Assembly (NCBI GenBank): GCA_037349105.1
Contig: JAYJMM010000081.1
Location: 1,550,001 to 1,614,000 of the forward strand
Direction of reading: 5' to 3'
Length of the DNA stretch: 64,000 bases
Source of the DNA: Limnomonas spitsbergensis
Taxonomy: Eukaryota; Chlorophyta; Chlorophyceae; Chlamydomonadales
Part shown: positions 33,701 to 47,832 of the stretch, one piece after another
Position numbering within the stretch: the stretch's first letter is position 1
How the letters are laid out: each line of letters begins with the position of its first letter
Notes under the pieces: model-generated
What the model saw: only the letters and a program-made list of their open reading frames with translations
Told to the model about the DNA's origin: nothing
Database searches by the model: none
Translations under genes and position numbers: made by a program

Positions 33701-36700
33701 AAGGTGTGTCAACATAGTCAGGAACAAGCGTCCTAACTCGCGCTGTTAGCACAGGCAGAGCGCGGGGCATTAGAAGCGGCAGAGGCGAGCGCCCGGACTT
33801 AAGGTGTGTCAACATAGTCAGGAACAAGCGTCCTAACTCGCGCTGTTAGCACAGGCAGAGCGCAGGGCATTAGAAGCGGAGGAGGCGAGCGCCCGGACTT
33901 AAGGTGTGTCAACATAGTCAGGAACAAGCGTCCTAACTCGCGCTGTTAGCACAGGCAGAGCACGGGGCATTAGTAGCGGCAGAGGCGAGCGCCCGGACTT
34001 AAGGTGTGTCAACATAGTCAGGAACAAGCGTCCTAACTCGCGCTGTTAGCACAGGCAGAGCGCGGGGCATTAGAAGCGGCAGAGGCGAGCGCCAGGACTT
34101 AAGGTGTGTCAACATAGTCAGGAACAAGCGTCCTAACTCGCGCTGTTAGCACAGGCAGAGCGCGGGGCATTAGAAGCGGCAGAGGCGAGCGCCAGGACTT
34201 AAGGTGTGTCAACATAGTCAGGAACAAGCGTCCTAACTCGCGCTGTTAGCACAGGCAGAGCGCGGGGCATTAGAAGCGGCAGAGGCGAGCGCCCGGACTT
34301 AAGGTGTGTCAACATAGTCAGGAACAAGCGTCCTAACTCGCGCTGTTAGCACAGGCAGAGCGCGGGGCATTAGAAGCGGCAGAGGCGAGCGCCCGGACTT
34401 AAGGTGTGTCAACATAGTCAGGAACAAGCGTCCTAACTCGCGCTGTTAGCACAGGCAGAGCGCGGGGCATTAGAAGCGGCAGAGGCGAGCGCCCGGACTT
34501 AAGGTGTGTCAACATAGTCAGGGACAAGCGTCCTAACTCCCGTTGTTAGCACAGGCAGAGCACGGGGCATTAGTAGCGGCAGAGGCGAGCGCCCGGACTT
34601 AAGGTGTGTCAACATAGTCAGGAACAAGCGTCCTAACTCGCGCTGTTAGCACAGGCAGAGCGCGGGGCATTAGAAGCGGCAGAGGCGAGCGCCAGGACTT
34701 AAGGTGTGTCAACATAGTCAGGAACAAGCGTCCTAACTCGCGCTGTTAGCACAGGCAGAGCGCGGGGCATTAGAAGCGGCAGAGGCGAGCGCCAGGACTT
34801 AAGGTGTGTCAACATAGTCAGGAACAAGCGTCCTAACTCGCGCTGTTAGCACAGGCAGAGCGCGGGGCATTAGAAGCGGCAGAGGCGAGCGCCAGGACTT
34901 AAGGTGTGTCAACATAGTCAGGAACAAGCGTCCTAACTCGCGCTGTTAGCACAGGCAGAGCGCGGGGCATCAGAAGCGGCAGAGGCGAGCGCCCGGACTT
35001 AAGGTGTGTCAACATAGTCAGGAACAAGCGTCCTAACTCGCGCTGTTAGCACAGGCAGAGCGCGGGGCATTAGAAGCGGCAGAGGCGAGCGCCCGGACTT
35101 AAGGTGTGTCAACATAGTCAGGAACAAGCGTCCTAACTCGCGCTGTTAGCACAGGCAGAGCGCGGGGCATTAGAAGCGGCAGAGGCGAGCGCCCGGACTT
35201 AAGGTGTGTCAACATAGTCAGGAACAAGCGTCCTAACTCGCGCTGTTAGCACAGGCAGAGCACGGGGCATTAGTAGCGGCAGAGGCGAGCGCCCGGACTT
35301 AAGGTGTGTCAACATAGTCAGGAACAAGCGTCCTAACTCGCGCTGTTAGCACAGGCAGAGCGCGGGGCATTAGAAGCGGCAGAGGCGAGCGCCAGGACTT
35401 AAGGTGTGTCAACATAGTCAGGAACAAGCGTCCTAACTCGCGCTGTTAGCACAGGCAGAGCGCGGGGCATCAGAAGCAGCAGAGGCGAGCGCCAGGACTT
35501 AAGGTGTGTCAACATAGTCAGGAACAAGCATCCTAACTCGCGCTGTTAGCACAGGCAGAGCGCGGGGCATTAGAAGCGGCAGAGGCGGGCGCCAGGACTT
35601 AAGGTGTGTCAACATAGTCAGGAACAAGCGTCCTAACTCGCGCTGTTAGCACAGGCAGAGCGCGGGGCATTAGAAGCGGCAGAGGCGAGCGCCAGGACTT
35701 AAGGTGTGTCAACATAGTCAGGAACAAGCGTCCTAACTCGCGCTGTTAGCACAGGCAGAGCGCGGGGCATTCGAAGCGGCAGAGGCGAGCGCCAGGACTT
35801 AAGGTGTGTCAACATAGTCAGGAACAAGCATCCTAACTCGCGCTGTTAGCACAGGCAGAGCGCGGGGCATTAGAAGCGGCAGAGGCGGGCGCCAGGACTT
35901 AAGGTGTGTCAACATAGTCAGGAACAAGCGTCCTAACTCGCGCTGTTAGCACAGGCAGAGCGCGGGGCATTAGAAGCGGCAGAGGCGAGCGCCAGGACTT
36001 AAGGTGTGTCAACATAGTCAGGGACAAGCGTCCTAACTCCCGTTGTTAGCACAGGCAGAGCACGGGGCATTAGTAGCGGCAGAGGCGAGCGCCCGGACTT
36101 AAGGTGTGTCAACATAGTCAGGAACAAGCGTCCTAACTCGCGCTGTTAGCACAGGCAGAGCGCGGGGCATTAGAAGCGGCAGAGGCGAGCGCCAGGACTT
36201 AAGGTGTGTCAACATAGTCAGGAACAAGCGTCCTAACTCGCGTTGTAAGCACAGGCAGAGCGCGGGGCATTAGAAGCGGCAGAGGCGAGCGCCCGGACTT
36301 AAGGTGTGTCAACATAGTCAGGAACAAGCGTCCTAACTCGCGCTGTTAGCACATGCAGAGCGCGGGGCATTAGAAGCGGCAGAGGCGAGCGCCAGGACTT
36401 AAGGTGTGTCAACATAGTCAGGAACAAGCGTCCTAACTCGCGCTGTTAGCACAGGCAGAGCGCGGGGCATTAGAAGCGGCAGAGGCGAGCGCCAGGACTT
36501 AAGGTGTGTCAACATAGTCAGGAACAAGCGTCCTAACTCGCGCTGTTAGCACAGGCAGAGCGCGGGGCATTAGAAGCGGCAGAGGCGAGCGCCAGGACTT
36601 AAGGTGTGTCAACATAGTCAGGAACAAGCGTCCTAACTCGCGCTGTTAGCACAGGCAGAGCGCGGGGCATTAGAAGCGGCAGAGGCGAGCGCCAGGACTT

Positions 36701-39700
36701 AAGGTGTGTCAACATAGTCAGGAACAAGCGTCCTAACTCACGCTGTTAGCACAGGCAGAGCGCGGGGCATTAGAAGCGGCAGAGGCGAGCGCCCGGACTT
36801 AAGGTGTGTCAACATAGTCAGGAACAAGCGTCCTAACTCACGCTGTTAGCACAGGCAGAGCGCGGGGCATTAGAAGCGGCAGAGGCGAGCGCCCGGACTT
36901 AAGGTGTGGAAACATAGTCAGGAACAAGCGTCCTAACTCGCGCTGTTAGCACAGGTAGAGCGCGGGGCATTAGAAGCGGCAGAGGGCGAGCGGCCAGGAC
37001 TTAAGGTGTGTCAACATAGTCAGGAACAAGCGTCCTAACTCGCGCTGTTAGCACAGGCAGAGCGCGGGGCATTAGAAGCGGCAGAGGCGAGCGCCCGGAC
37101 TTAAGGTGTGGAAACATAGTCAAGAACAAGCGTCCTAACTCGCGCTGTTAGCACAGGCAGAGCGCGGGGCATTAGAAGCGGCAGAGGCGAGCGCCAGGAC
37201 TTAAGGTGTGTCAACATAGTCAGGAACAAGCGTCCTAACTCGCGCTGTTAGCACAGGCAGAGCGCGGGGCATTAGAAGCGGCAGAGGCGAGCGCCAGGAC
37301 TTAAGGTGTGTCAACATAGTCAGGAACAAGCGTCCTAACTCGCGCTGTTAGCACAGGCAGAGCGCGGGGCATTAGAAGCGGCAGAGGCGAGCGCCAGGAC
37401 TTAAGGTGTGTCAACATAGTCAGGAACAAGCGTCCTAACTCGCGCTGTTAGCACAGGCAGAGCGCGGGGCATTAGAAGCGGCAGAGGCGAGCGCCAGGAC
37501 TTAAGGTGTGTCAACATAGTCAGGAACAAGCGTCCTAACTCGCGCTGTTAGCACAGGCAGAGCGCGGGGCATTAGAAGCGGCAGAGGCGAGCGCCAGGAC
37601 TTAAGTTGTGTCAACATAGTCAGGAACAAGCGTCCTAACTCGCGCTGTTAGCACAGGCAGAGCGCGGGGCATTAGAAGCGGCAGAGGCGAGCGCCCGGAC
37701 TTAAGGTGTGGAAACATAGTCAGGAACAAGCGTCCTAACTCGCGCTGTTAGCACAGGCAGAGCGCGGGGCATTAGAAGCGGCAGAGGCGAGCGCCAGGAC
37801 TTAAGGTGTGTCAACATAGTCAGGAACAAGCGTCCTAACTCGCGTTGTTAGCACAGGCAGAGCGCGGGGCATTAGAAGCGGCAGAGGCGAGCGCCAGGAC
37901 TTAAGGTGTGTCAACATAGTCAGGAACAAGCGTCCTAACTCGCGCTGTTAGCACAGGCAGAGCGCGGGGCATTAGAAGCGGCAGAGGCGAGCGCCAGGAC
38001 TTAAGGTGTGTCAACATAGTCAGGAACAAGCGTCCTAACTCGCGCTGTTAGCACAGGCAGAGCGCGGGGCATTAGAAGCGGCAGAGGCGAGCGCCAGGAC
38101 TTAAGGTGTGTCAACATAGTCAGGAACAAGCGTCCTAACTCGCGCTGTTAGCACAGGCAGAGCGCGGGGCATTAGAAGCGGCAGAGGCGAGCGCCAGGAC
38201 TTAAGGTGTGTCAACATAGTCAGGAACAAGCGTCCTAACTCGCGCTGTTAGCACAGGCAGAGCGCGGGGCATTAGAAGCGGCAGAGGCGAGCGCCAGGAC
38301 TTAAGGTGTGTCAACATAGTCAGGAACAAGCGTCCTAACTCGCGCTGTTAGCACAGGCAGAGCGCGGGGCATTAGAAGCGGCAGAGGCGAGCGCCAGGAC
38401 TTAAGGTGTGTCAACATAGTCAGGAACAAGCGTCCTAACTCGCGCTGTTAGCACAGGCAGAGCGCGGGGCATTAGAAGCGGCAGAGGCGAGCGCCCGGAC
38501 TTAAGGTGTGTCAACATAGTCAGGAACAAGCGTCCTAACTCGCGCTGTTAGCACAGGCAGAGCGCGGGGCATTAGAAGCGGCAGAGGCGAGCGCCAGGAC
38601 TTAAGGTGTGTCAACATAGTCAGGAACAAGCGTCCTAACTCGCGCTGTTAGCACAGGCAGAGCGCGGGGCATTAGAAGCGGCAGAGGCGAGCGCCAGGAC
38701 TTAAGGTGTGTCAACATAGTCAGGAACAAGCGTCCTAACTCGCGCTGTTAGCACAGGCAGAGCGCGGGGCATTAGAAGCGGCAGAGGCGAGCGCCAGGAC
38801 TTAAGGTGTGTCAACATAGTCAGGAACAAGCGTCCTAACTCGCGCTGTTAGCACAGGCAGAGCGCGGGGCATTAGAAGCGGCAGAGGCGAGCGCCAGGAC
38901 TTAAGGTGTGTCAACATAGTCAGGAACAAGCGTCCTAACTCGCGCTGTTAGCACAGGCAGAGCGCGGGGCATTAGAAGCGGCAGAGGGCGAGCGCCAGGA
39001 CTTAAGGTGTGTCAACATAGTCAGGAACAAGCGTCCTAACTCGCGCTGTTAGCACAGGCAGAGCGCGGGGCATTAGAAGCGGCAGAGGCGAGCGCCAGGA
39101 CTTAAGGTGTGTCAACATAGTCAGGAACAAGCGTCCTAACTCGCGCTGTTAGCACAGGCAGAGCGCGGGGCATTAGAAGCGGCAGAGGCGAGCGCCAGGA
39201 CTTAAGGTGTGTCAACATAGTCAGGAACAAGCGTCCTAACTCGCGCTGTTAGCACAGGCAGAGCGCGGGGCATTAGAAGCGGCAGAGGCGAGCGCCAGGA
39301 CTTAAGGTGTGTCAACATAGTCAGGAACAAGCGTCCTAACTCGCGCTGTTAGCACAGGCAGAGCGCGGGGGCATTAGAAGCGGCAGAGGCGAGCGCCAGG
39401 ACTTAAGGTGTGTCAACATAGTCAGGAACAAGCGTCCTAACTTCGCCTGTTAGCACAGGCAGAGCGCGGGGCATTAGAAGCGGCAGAGGCGAGCGCCAGG
39501 ACTTAAGGTGTGTCAACATAGTCAGAACAAGCGTCCTAACTCGCGCTGTTAGCACAGGCAGAGCGCGGGGCATTAGAAAGCGGCAGAGGCGAGCGCCAGG
39601 ACTTAAGGTGTGTCAACATAGTCAGGAACAAGCGTCCTAACTCTGCAGCTGTTAGCACAGGCAGAGCGCGGGGCATTAGAACGGCAGAGGGCGAGCGCCC

Positions 39701-42700
39701 GGACTTAAGGTGTGGAAAACATAGTCAGGAACAAGCGTCCTAACTCGCGCTGTTAGCACAGGCAGAGCGCGGGGCATTAGAAGCGGCAGAGGGCGAGCGC
39801 CAGGACTTAAGTGTGTCAACATAGTCAGGAACCAGCGTCCTAACTCGCGTTGTTAGCACAGGCAGAGCGCGTGGCCATTAGAAGCGCAGAGGCGAGCGCC
39901 AGGACTTAAGGGTGTGGTCAACATAGTCAGGAACAGCGTCCTACTCGCGGCTGTTAGCACAGGCAGAGCGCGGGGCATTAGAACGGCAGAGGGCGAGCGC
40001 CAGGACTTAAGGTGTGTCAACATAGTCAGGAACAAGCGTCCTAACTCGCGCTTTTAGCACAGGCAGAGCGCGGGGCATTAGAAGCGGCAGAGGCGAGCGC
40101 CCGGACTTAAGGTGTGGAAACATAGTCAAGAACAAGCGTCCTAACTCGCGCTGTTAGCACAGGCAGAGCGCGGGGCATTAGAAGCGGCAGAGGCGAGCGC
40201 CAGGACTTAAGGTGTGTCAACATAGTCAGGAACAAGCGTCCTAACTCGCGCTGTTAGCACAGGCAGAGCGCGGGGCATTAGAAGCGGCAGAGGCGAGCGC
40301 CCGGACTTAAGGTGTGGAAACATAGTCAAGAACAAGCGTCCTAACTCGCGCTGTTAGCACAGGCAGAGCGCGGGGCATTAGAAGCGGCAGAGGCGAGCGC
40401 CAGGACTTAAGGTGTGTCAACATAGTCAGGAACAAGCGTCCTAACTCGCGCTGTTAGCACAGGCAGAGCGCGGGGCATTAGAAGCGGCAGAGGCGAGCGC
40501 CAGGACTTAAGGTGTGTCAACATAGTCAGGAACAAGCGTCCTAACTCGCGCTGTTAGCACAGGCAGAGCGCGGGGCATTAGAAAGCGGCCAGAGGCGAGC
40601 GCCAGGACTTGAAGGTGTGTCAACATAGTCAGGAAACAAGCGTCCCTAGACTCGCGCTGTTAGCACAGGCAGAGCGCGGGGCATTAGGAACGTGGCAGAG
40701 AGCGGAGGCGCCAGGACTTACGGTGTTGGTCAACATAGTCAGGAACCAGCGTCCTAACTCGCGCTGTTAGCACAGGCAAGAGCGCGGGGCATTAGGCAGC
40801 GGCAGAGGCGAGCGCCAGGAAGCTTAAGTGGTGTCAACATAGTCGGAAGCAAGCGTCCTAACTCGCGCTGGTTAAGCACCGGCAGGAGCGCGGGGCCTAT
40901 TAGAAGCGGCAGAGGCGAGCGCCAGGACTTAAGGGTGGAAACATAGTCCAAGAACAAGCGTCCTAACTCGCGCTGTTAGCAACAGCAGAGCGCGGGGCAT
41001 TAGAAGCGGGCAGAGGCGAGCGCCCGGGACTTTAAGGTGTGGTAAACCATAGTCAAGAACAGCGTCCTACTCCGCGGCTGTAGCACAGGCAGAGCGCGGG
41101 GGCATTAGAAGCGGCAGAGGCGAGCGCCAGGACTTAAGGTGTGTCAACATAGTCAGGAACAAGCGTCCTAACTCGCGCTGTTAGCACAGGCAGAGCGCGG
41201 GGCATTAGAAGCGGCAGAGGCGAGCGCCAGGACTTAAGGTGTGTCAACATAGTCAGGAACAAGCGTCTTAACTCCCGGTGGCGATGCAGGCAGGGCGCGG
41301 GGCATCAGAGGCGGCAGAGGCGAGCGCCAGGACTTAAGGTGTGTCAGCACAGTCAGGGACAAGCGTCCTACCTTCTGCGGGGCCGCCCGGCGGCGAGTGC
41401 CTGCATGAGCCAGGCCGGCCTGCATCACCGGGGATCGCCGGCAAGCCCACTTCTCCGGCAGCAAAGGAGGCGCCTCCGGAATCGTGCCTGTCAGGATTTA
41501 AGTTTTAGGATTGAGCAGTTAAGAGTATGCAAGGAACAAGGGGAGGGAGTATCAGCGGGAAACGCCGGCAAGCCCACCGCTCTCGCTGCAAAGGAGACGC
41601 CTCCATATTCGTTTCCTTAACCCTCAACCCATGCCGCTTTGTTTCCTCAAGCCTCGGTTCTCCTTCTTTCCATAAAGGGTGCTGCAGACAAGGGGCCTGT
41701 CAGCTAGGGGGTCAGACCCCCTAGGTGACAAGGTTCTTTTGCAGCCAATCTCCTGCAGCCACACTTGGGCTCACCTGCGGTGCATCACCGTCTTCATCGG
41801 GGAAGCCGTGGCGCTGCCGCCCGCGCCGATGCTCCCAAACGGGTTACCCGCTGTGTTGGCAGCAACACTGGGAGGGCAAGAGAAACGGGGGGGGGGGGGC
41901 AGTTAAGCAAGGGACAAGGGGAAGGGAGCATGGGGTAAGGGGAGATAAAGGAGAATAAACAGGCTCAATGCAGCTAGACATGACACGTTCAGCCAGATTT
42001 TGCTATTATGAGCGAGACAGCGCCCAATTGATAAAAATTACGCAAACGAGTGTGTAGATTAAGGCAGTCGCCCATTCTGGCCAAAGCATGGGACAGAGCT
42101 ACCGTTAACTCAATGCGCAACATGCCACACCACTTGATCAGCCGTGTTGCCGTGCAGTATTTCACACCGCCAAGATTTCCCCTTACCTCTCAACTCAAAG
42201 AACACGGTGCCGCACCCGTGGATCAGGCAAGATTGGGAACCTGCAATCTTCAGCTTTCAGAAAGAAAGAAGTAATGGAAAAAACAGACACCCCTAGGATA
42301 GTGGCGTGCAGGTTAAGTACGCCCCTTAGGAGCGTGTGGGGCGTCCTTGATTTCAAGCTTAACCCTTCACTCCAAGCGTGTCGCACCTGTTGATGAGCAG
42401 GGTTGCGGTGTCGATATCAGGCAGCGCGGAGCGCGACAGCGCCCGGCGGTGGCTGCCCCCCGGTCTGCCGGCGAAGGGTGCCGACACATGCTGCAGGACC
42501 GGCGGCTGGTGCGGGGCCGCGCCAGACACGGAGTGCGTCGGGGAAGGTCGGGCAGAGTTCAGCCCGGAGGAGGTTGCCTTGGAGAGGAGTGGGGACTGGG
42601 TGCCACTGGGCGGCACTGTGACAGGCTCTGATGAGACATTGTTGAGCAGGCAATTGATGACCGCCTGATCCGAGGAGTGGGGAGCAGGAGGACGGGATGA

Positions 42701-45700
42701 TGTACAGGGCGAGGGGTGAGGTACAGGGAGCGTAGGGACAGGGTGAGGCACAGAGAGCAGGGAACAAAGGGTGGGGAGTAGGAGCAGGATCAGGGCTGCT
42801 TTGAGAAGCAGGGAGAGGTGTGAGGTGCAGGGAGCAGGGAGATGGGTGAGGACAGGGGAGCAGGAGTGGGAGCAGGAGCAGGGCTGCCTTGTTGCGTTGA
42901 CTGAAGTGACACCTATCCATATTTCCCTGGCCGCTCGGCTGCCACCGCCAGGCTGATTGGGACAACATAGCAATTGGTCAGTGGCCGGCAGCTCAGGCAG
43001 CAGGGCGTACACAGCACCAGGACCCCTCCGCCCAGGCCAAGATGTAGCTGACGTGTAGCTGAAGTTTGTGGATGATGTTTGCTGAATCCGGGAATTCGTA
43101 ATTTGAAGGCGATTCGGATTAATCTATGAATGACCACCCTCCCCACCCTTTTAATGCCCACCTCAGAACCCTTTTGAAAGCCTAGTTCTCACCCGTCCTA
43201 CACTTTGCACCCTCCTCAACTTATCAAAAGTCAGCAGATTTACCCCCCTCATTTTGGTCCCTTCCTCAAGCCTTCTAAAAGTTAAATTGCCACCCCCGCA
43301 TTCCCCCACACTCCTTTTGTTACCTTCCCCCCTGACCCCATCATCACAGCTATAGCATTCACTTGTATTGTCTCTATCCAGACCTGCCCCTTAGTACCAA
43401 CTTCAGGTTTAGAGTAAACCTTCAGCCCTAAAACCTAACCCAGCTACAGCCTTCACCTGGATGGTCTCCACCCAGACCTGCCTCTCAGCACCAGCTTCAG
43501 GTTTAGAGTAAACCCTCAACCTAACACCCTAACCCAGCCATAGCCTTCACCTGAATAGTCTCAACCCAGGCCTGCCTCTCAGCATCACTCTTGGCCTGCA
43601 GGTTGTACGTGGCCTCCGGGCTGATCACCCTGCAGGATTGGTACGGTATTAAGTGTGAATGCACAGTGTGAATGCACTGCCTACATTGCATAAGGTGTGA
43701 ATGCACTTCATACATTGCATAAGGTGTGAATGCACTTTATACATTGGCAGCGCCGCTCTAGGCTCGCAGGTCCCTCTTGGCCTGCAGGTTGACGTGGTTG
43801 TCACCTGCGGTCCACCTTCAGCTCAACGTCGCGACCCCCTCACCCTTTGCAAGGAATCTTTAATTACAATGCGAGTGTGAGTCATCCTGCATGACTCCCT
43901 GATGGCCTCTTAAACGTGTTGGTGAGGAGGGCCACCGTGTACTGCCCCACCTGCAGATGTACTGCCCCACCTGCAGCTGTACTGTCCCACCTGCTGCTGT
44001 ACTGCCGCACCTGAAGCTGAATTTCATGACTCCTTCATCGTCATCCATCTTCACCGTGCTAGTCAGGAGGGCCACCGTGTTCTGAGGGGTTTGCTTGCCA
44101 TGGTGGGTGAGCTTGTTCAACAAATTGTCCTGTAAACACACATTGAAACAGGAGCAGCTCATTCAAAAACTTTTCTTGAGCAACCTTTGGGGGCTGAGTC
44201 AAAGGGGTGTGCTTGCCATGTTGGGTGAGCTCCCTGAACAACGATTCCTGCAAATACACATTAAAACAATTGCAGCTTGTTTAAGAACCTGTCACAAGCA
44301 TCACATTCAGGCTGTGTCTGAGGGGGGGGAGGGGATGCCAGGGTGGGTGAGCTAATTCAACAACTTGGCGTGCAGACACACATTGAAACATGTGCAGCTT
44401 ATTTACAAATATTGTTTCGCGTAAGATATTGAACCCGGCGCAGCTTCTTTAACAGCTGGTACACACGTCCCCACAGCTTACTGACATCATAGCAGCGCGA
44501 ATTGTACCTTCTGTCTGTGGTAGCAGGGTAGGCCGCAACCTGTCGAGCGCATCAGCTAAGGCATATGCCTGGTGATGCATGCCTTGACAGTGGGCATGCA
44601 TATTGCCTTTTCTCCCATCAATCCCGCAATGTACGTCCCGGCTGTTGGAGCGAAGGAAGAAAGAAAAGCCGCAAGGAGAGCAGGCAATGACTACCCAGCA
44701 CAATAATGGATGCGCATGGCAGGTGACGCATGCCTAGACACTGAAGCCTGCTTGCATTACTCCGTTTCTCCCCATTAATCCCTCTTCGTACCTTTTGACT
44801 GTAGTAGTAGAGTAGGCCGTGGCTGTCCAGCACGAAAAAACGCCGTTTCCACATTGCTGTGGAGGTGCGCTTGTACAGAAAGCCCTGTCAGGGTTTAGGT
44901 TCGGGGTGTAGGTTAAGTTATAAGGGTTCAGGGTGAGGGGTTAGGATTTAAAAGCCTGAAGTGCAAGGGGGTTAAGTTTTAAGGATTATGGCTCAGGTTT
45001 AGGGATTGGGGTTCATTTTAGGGGTAGGGGTTCAGGTTAAGGGATCAGGGTTCAGGTTTAGGGATTAGGTTCAGGGATTAGGGATCAGGTTCAGGGATTG
45101 GGGTTCATTCTAGGGGTAGGGGTTCAGGTTAAGGGATCAGGGTTCAGGTTTAGGGATTAGGGATCATGTTCAGGGATTAGGGATCAGGTTCAGGGATTGG
45201 GGTTCATTTTAGGGGTAGGGGTTCAGGTTACAGGATTAGGGTTTATGTTAAGGGATTAGGGATCAGGTTCAGGGATCAGGGCTCATTTTAGGGGCAAGGG
45301 TTCAGGTTAAGGAATCAGGGTTCGGGTTTAGGGATTAGGGTTCAGGTTTAGGGATTGAAGTTCAGGTTAAGTGATCAGGGTTCATGAGCCTAAAGTGCAG
45401 GAGGGTAGGAACAGGTGCATGTGTTTGCCAATAATATTCTGTATGTGAGGAGGGGGGGGTACCAGGAGTATTGCTGGTACTATTTCTGGGATTCGATTTC
45501 CATGACTGAAATCCCAATGGCGTGCCCTGACAGGTAGGAGTGGAGAGGGAAAGCAGGGGGGTAGGTGTGTGGGGGAATTGGAGGAATAGTTTGTAATCAT
45601 GCTCGGGGTACCGTAGATCAGCCTCACCATCCCTCGTTATTTACGTTATCTGGGGTTGAGGGGTCCATGCACATGAGCACACTCGCCGACTCACCTGGCT

Positions 45701-47780
45701 CTTCATCTCCTGAGCACCTAAGCCACCTCCTGACACCCCTTTCAACACATACCCCGCACATGAGCGCGCACTTGTCTGAGCACCTGAACCTCCTCCTGAA
45801 ACCCCCTTAACACACATACCATGCACATGAGCGCACTTGCCTGAGCACCTGCACCTCCTCCTGAAACCCCCACATACCATGCATATGAGCGCACTTGCCT
45901 GCTTAAGGATGCTGACTTGGCTGCCTGATGTGGCCTGGGTTGCGCGGATCTGGCTCTCAATCTCCTGATTCAGACCTTGTTTAGCAGCTGTGTGAGAGGG
46001 TGAGGGGATGAGAGGATGAGAGGATGGCAGGGGGGAGGGAGGGGGGGGCGAAGAGGAGGAAAGGGGAGGGGGGATTGGAGGGGGGGGGGGGGGGGTAAAG
46101 AGGAGGAAAGGGGAGGGGGGATTGGGGGGGGGGGGGGTAAAGAGGGGAGGAGAGGGGGGAGGTGTCGAGTTGAAACAACTTGAATTATCAGGAGGCCCCA
46201 AGGATCAACCAGAGGGCGTGTTGGTAAATCAGAGTTGTGAGTCCAGAAGCTCTGGTGGGTCTCTCACGGCATTGCCAGATTCTGAAGCCGGTCCCGAGCA
46301 ATCCTCAGCGTCTCCACCCCACTGGTCTTCCACTAGCTCAGGGTTCAGGGCCCACTGGTTCAGGGTCAGATCTCACATGACATCTGCATCAGGCCCGGGG
46401 CAGGCCCAATATTTATCCGCATCCCCCCCCCCCCCTCTGGTCTTCCACTAGCTCGGGGTTCAGGACCCACTGGTTCAGGGTCAGATCTCACATGATATCT
46501 GCATCAGGCCCGAGGCAGGCCCAGTGCTCCTCCGCCCCCTCCTCCTTCCCCTGGGTACTCCTCTGCAGGCTTGGTGCTCCTCCGCCCCCTCCCCCCTCCC
46601 CTGGGTACTCCTCTGCAGGCCCGGTGCTCCTCCACACCCTCCCCCCTCCCCTGGGTACTCCTCTGCTGGCCCGGTGCTCCTCCGCCCCCTCTCCCCGCCA
46701 GATAGCTTCCACTACCTCAGGGTTTAGGACCCACTGATTCAGGGTCAGGTCTCACATGACATCTGCATGGGGCCCGGGGCAGTCCCAGTGCTCCGCCGCG
46801 GCCCCCCTTGTGCGTCCCGGGCAGAGTCCTGCTCCTCAGCCGCCTCCTTACCAGCTGCAATGTCAGCCTCCAGGGCCTCCTATGCAAAAAACATCCAAGA
46901 TATGGTCATTGGTACAAAACAGAAAGGCCCTCAACCGCTCATCATGATGAGCTATCCTCGCAAGCCTTAACCCACGTCTCCAATACCCTGGCGAATACCC
47001 CCTGGCAAATAACCCCGGCAACTTCGTGGTTCCGGCAAGCCTGGCGAATACCCCCCCTCACACACACACACATACTCCCTATGCTCCCGCCCTCTGTACA
47101 TCTTCACCAGAAAATACCCCCCCCCCCCCCCACACACACACACATAATCCCTATGCTCCCGCCCTTTGTACATCTTCACCAGAAAAGACCCCCCCCCCCC
47201 CACACACACACATACTCCCTATGCTCCCGCCCTCTGTACATCTTCACCATAAAATACCCCCCCCCCCCCCCACACACACACACATACTCCCTATGCTCCC
47301 ACCCTCTGTCCATCTTAATGTTCCTTCATCAGAGAATATCCCCCCAGACACACACCCACATGCTCCGCAATCTAATGCCACCCCCACCATCTCAACCACT
47401 CCTCCTAGCTCCCCCCCCCCTTTCCCCCCATTCTCCTACTGTCTGCCCTTCTCGTGGCCAATGTACCCACCCCTCTCCCCCCTTCCCCATGCACTCCCCA
47501 CTCCCCCCCCCCCACCCCCCCACTCCCCCCTTCCCCATGCACTCCCCACTCTCCCCACCCCCAGTCACCTCTTCACCATGCACTCCCCACTCCCCTCACC
47601 CCCCTTCCCCATGCACTCCCCACTCCCCCCATTCCCCATACACTCACCCTTTGCCCCTCTTCGTGCTCCTTGAGACCAGCCACGCGCCCACGCAGCATGC
47701 CTAAGCCTGGATCCATCTGCGGGCAAACAGGCGCAGGATGCACCAGGCCTAAGCGGCAGCAGCAGGATGCCTAAGCAGTC

Positions 47781-47832
<52 letters not shown>

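Noticed and set aside
30828..41371. CRISPR-like array
   Set aside because: Repeats are contiguous 100-bp monomers with no unique spacers, in a eukaryotic intron.
45695..45709. 15-nt microexon (EMKSQ) with AG and GTGAGT flanks
   Set aside because: Joining exon 10 directly to exon 11 aligns without gap to homologues; the candidate is a partial copy of exon 10 sequence.
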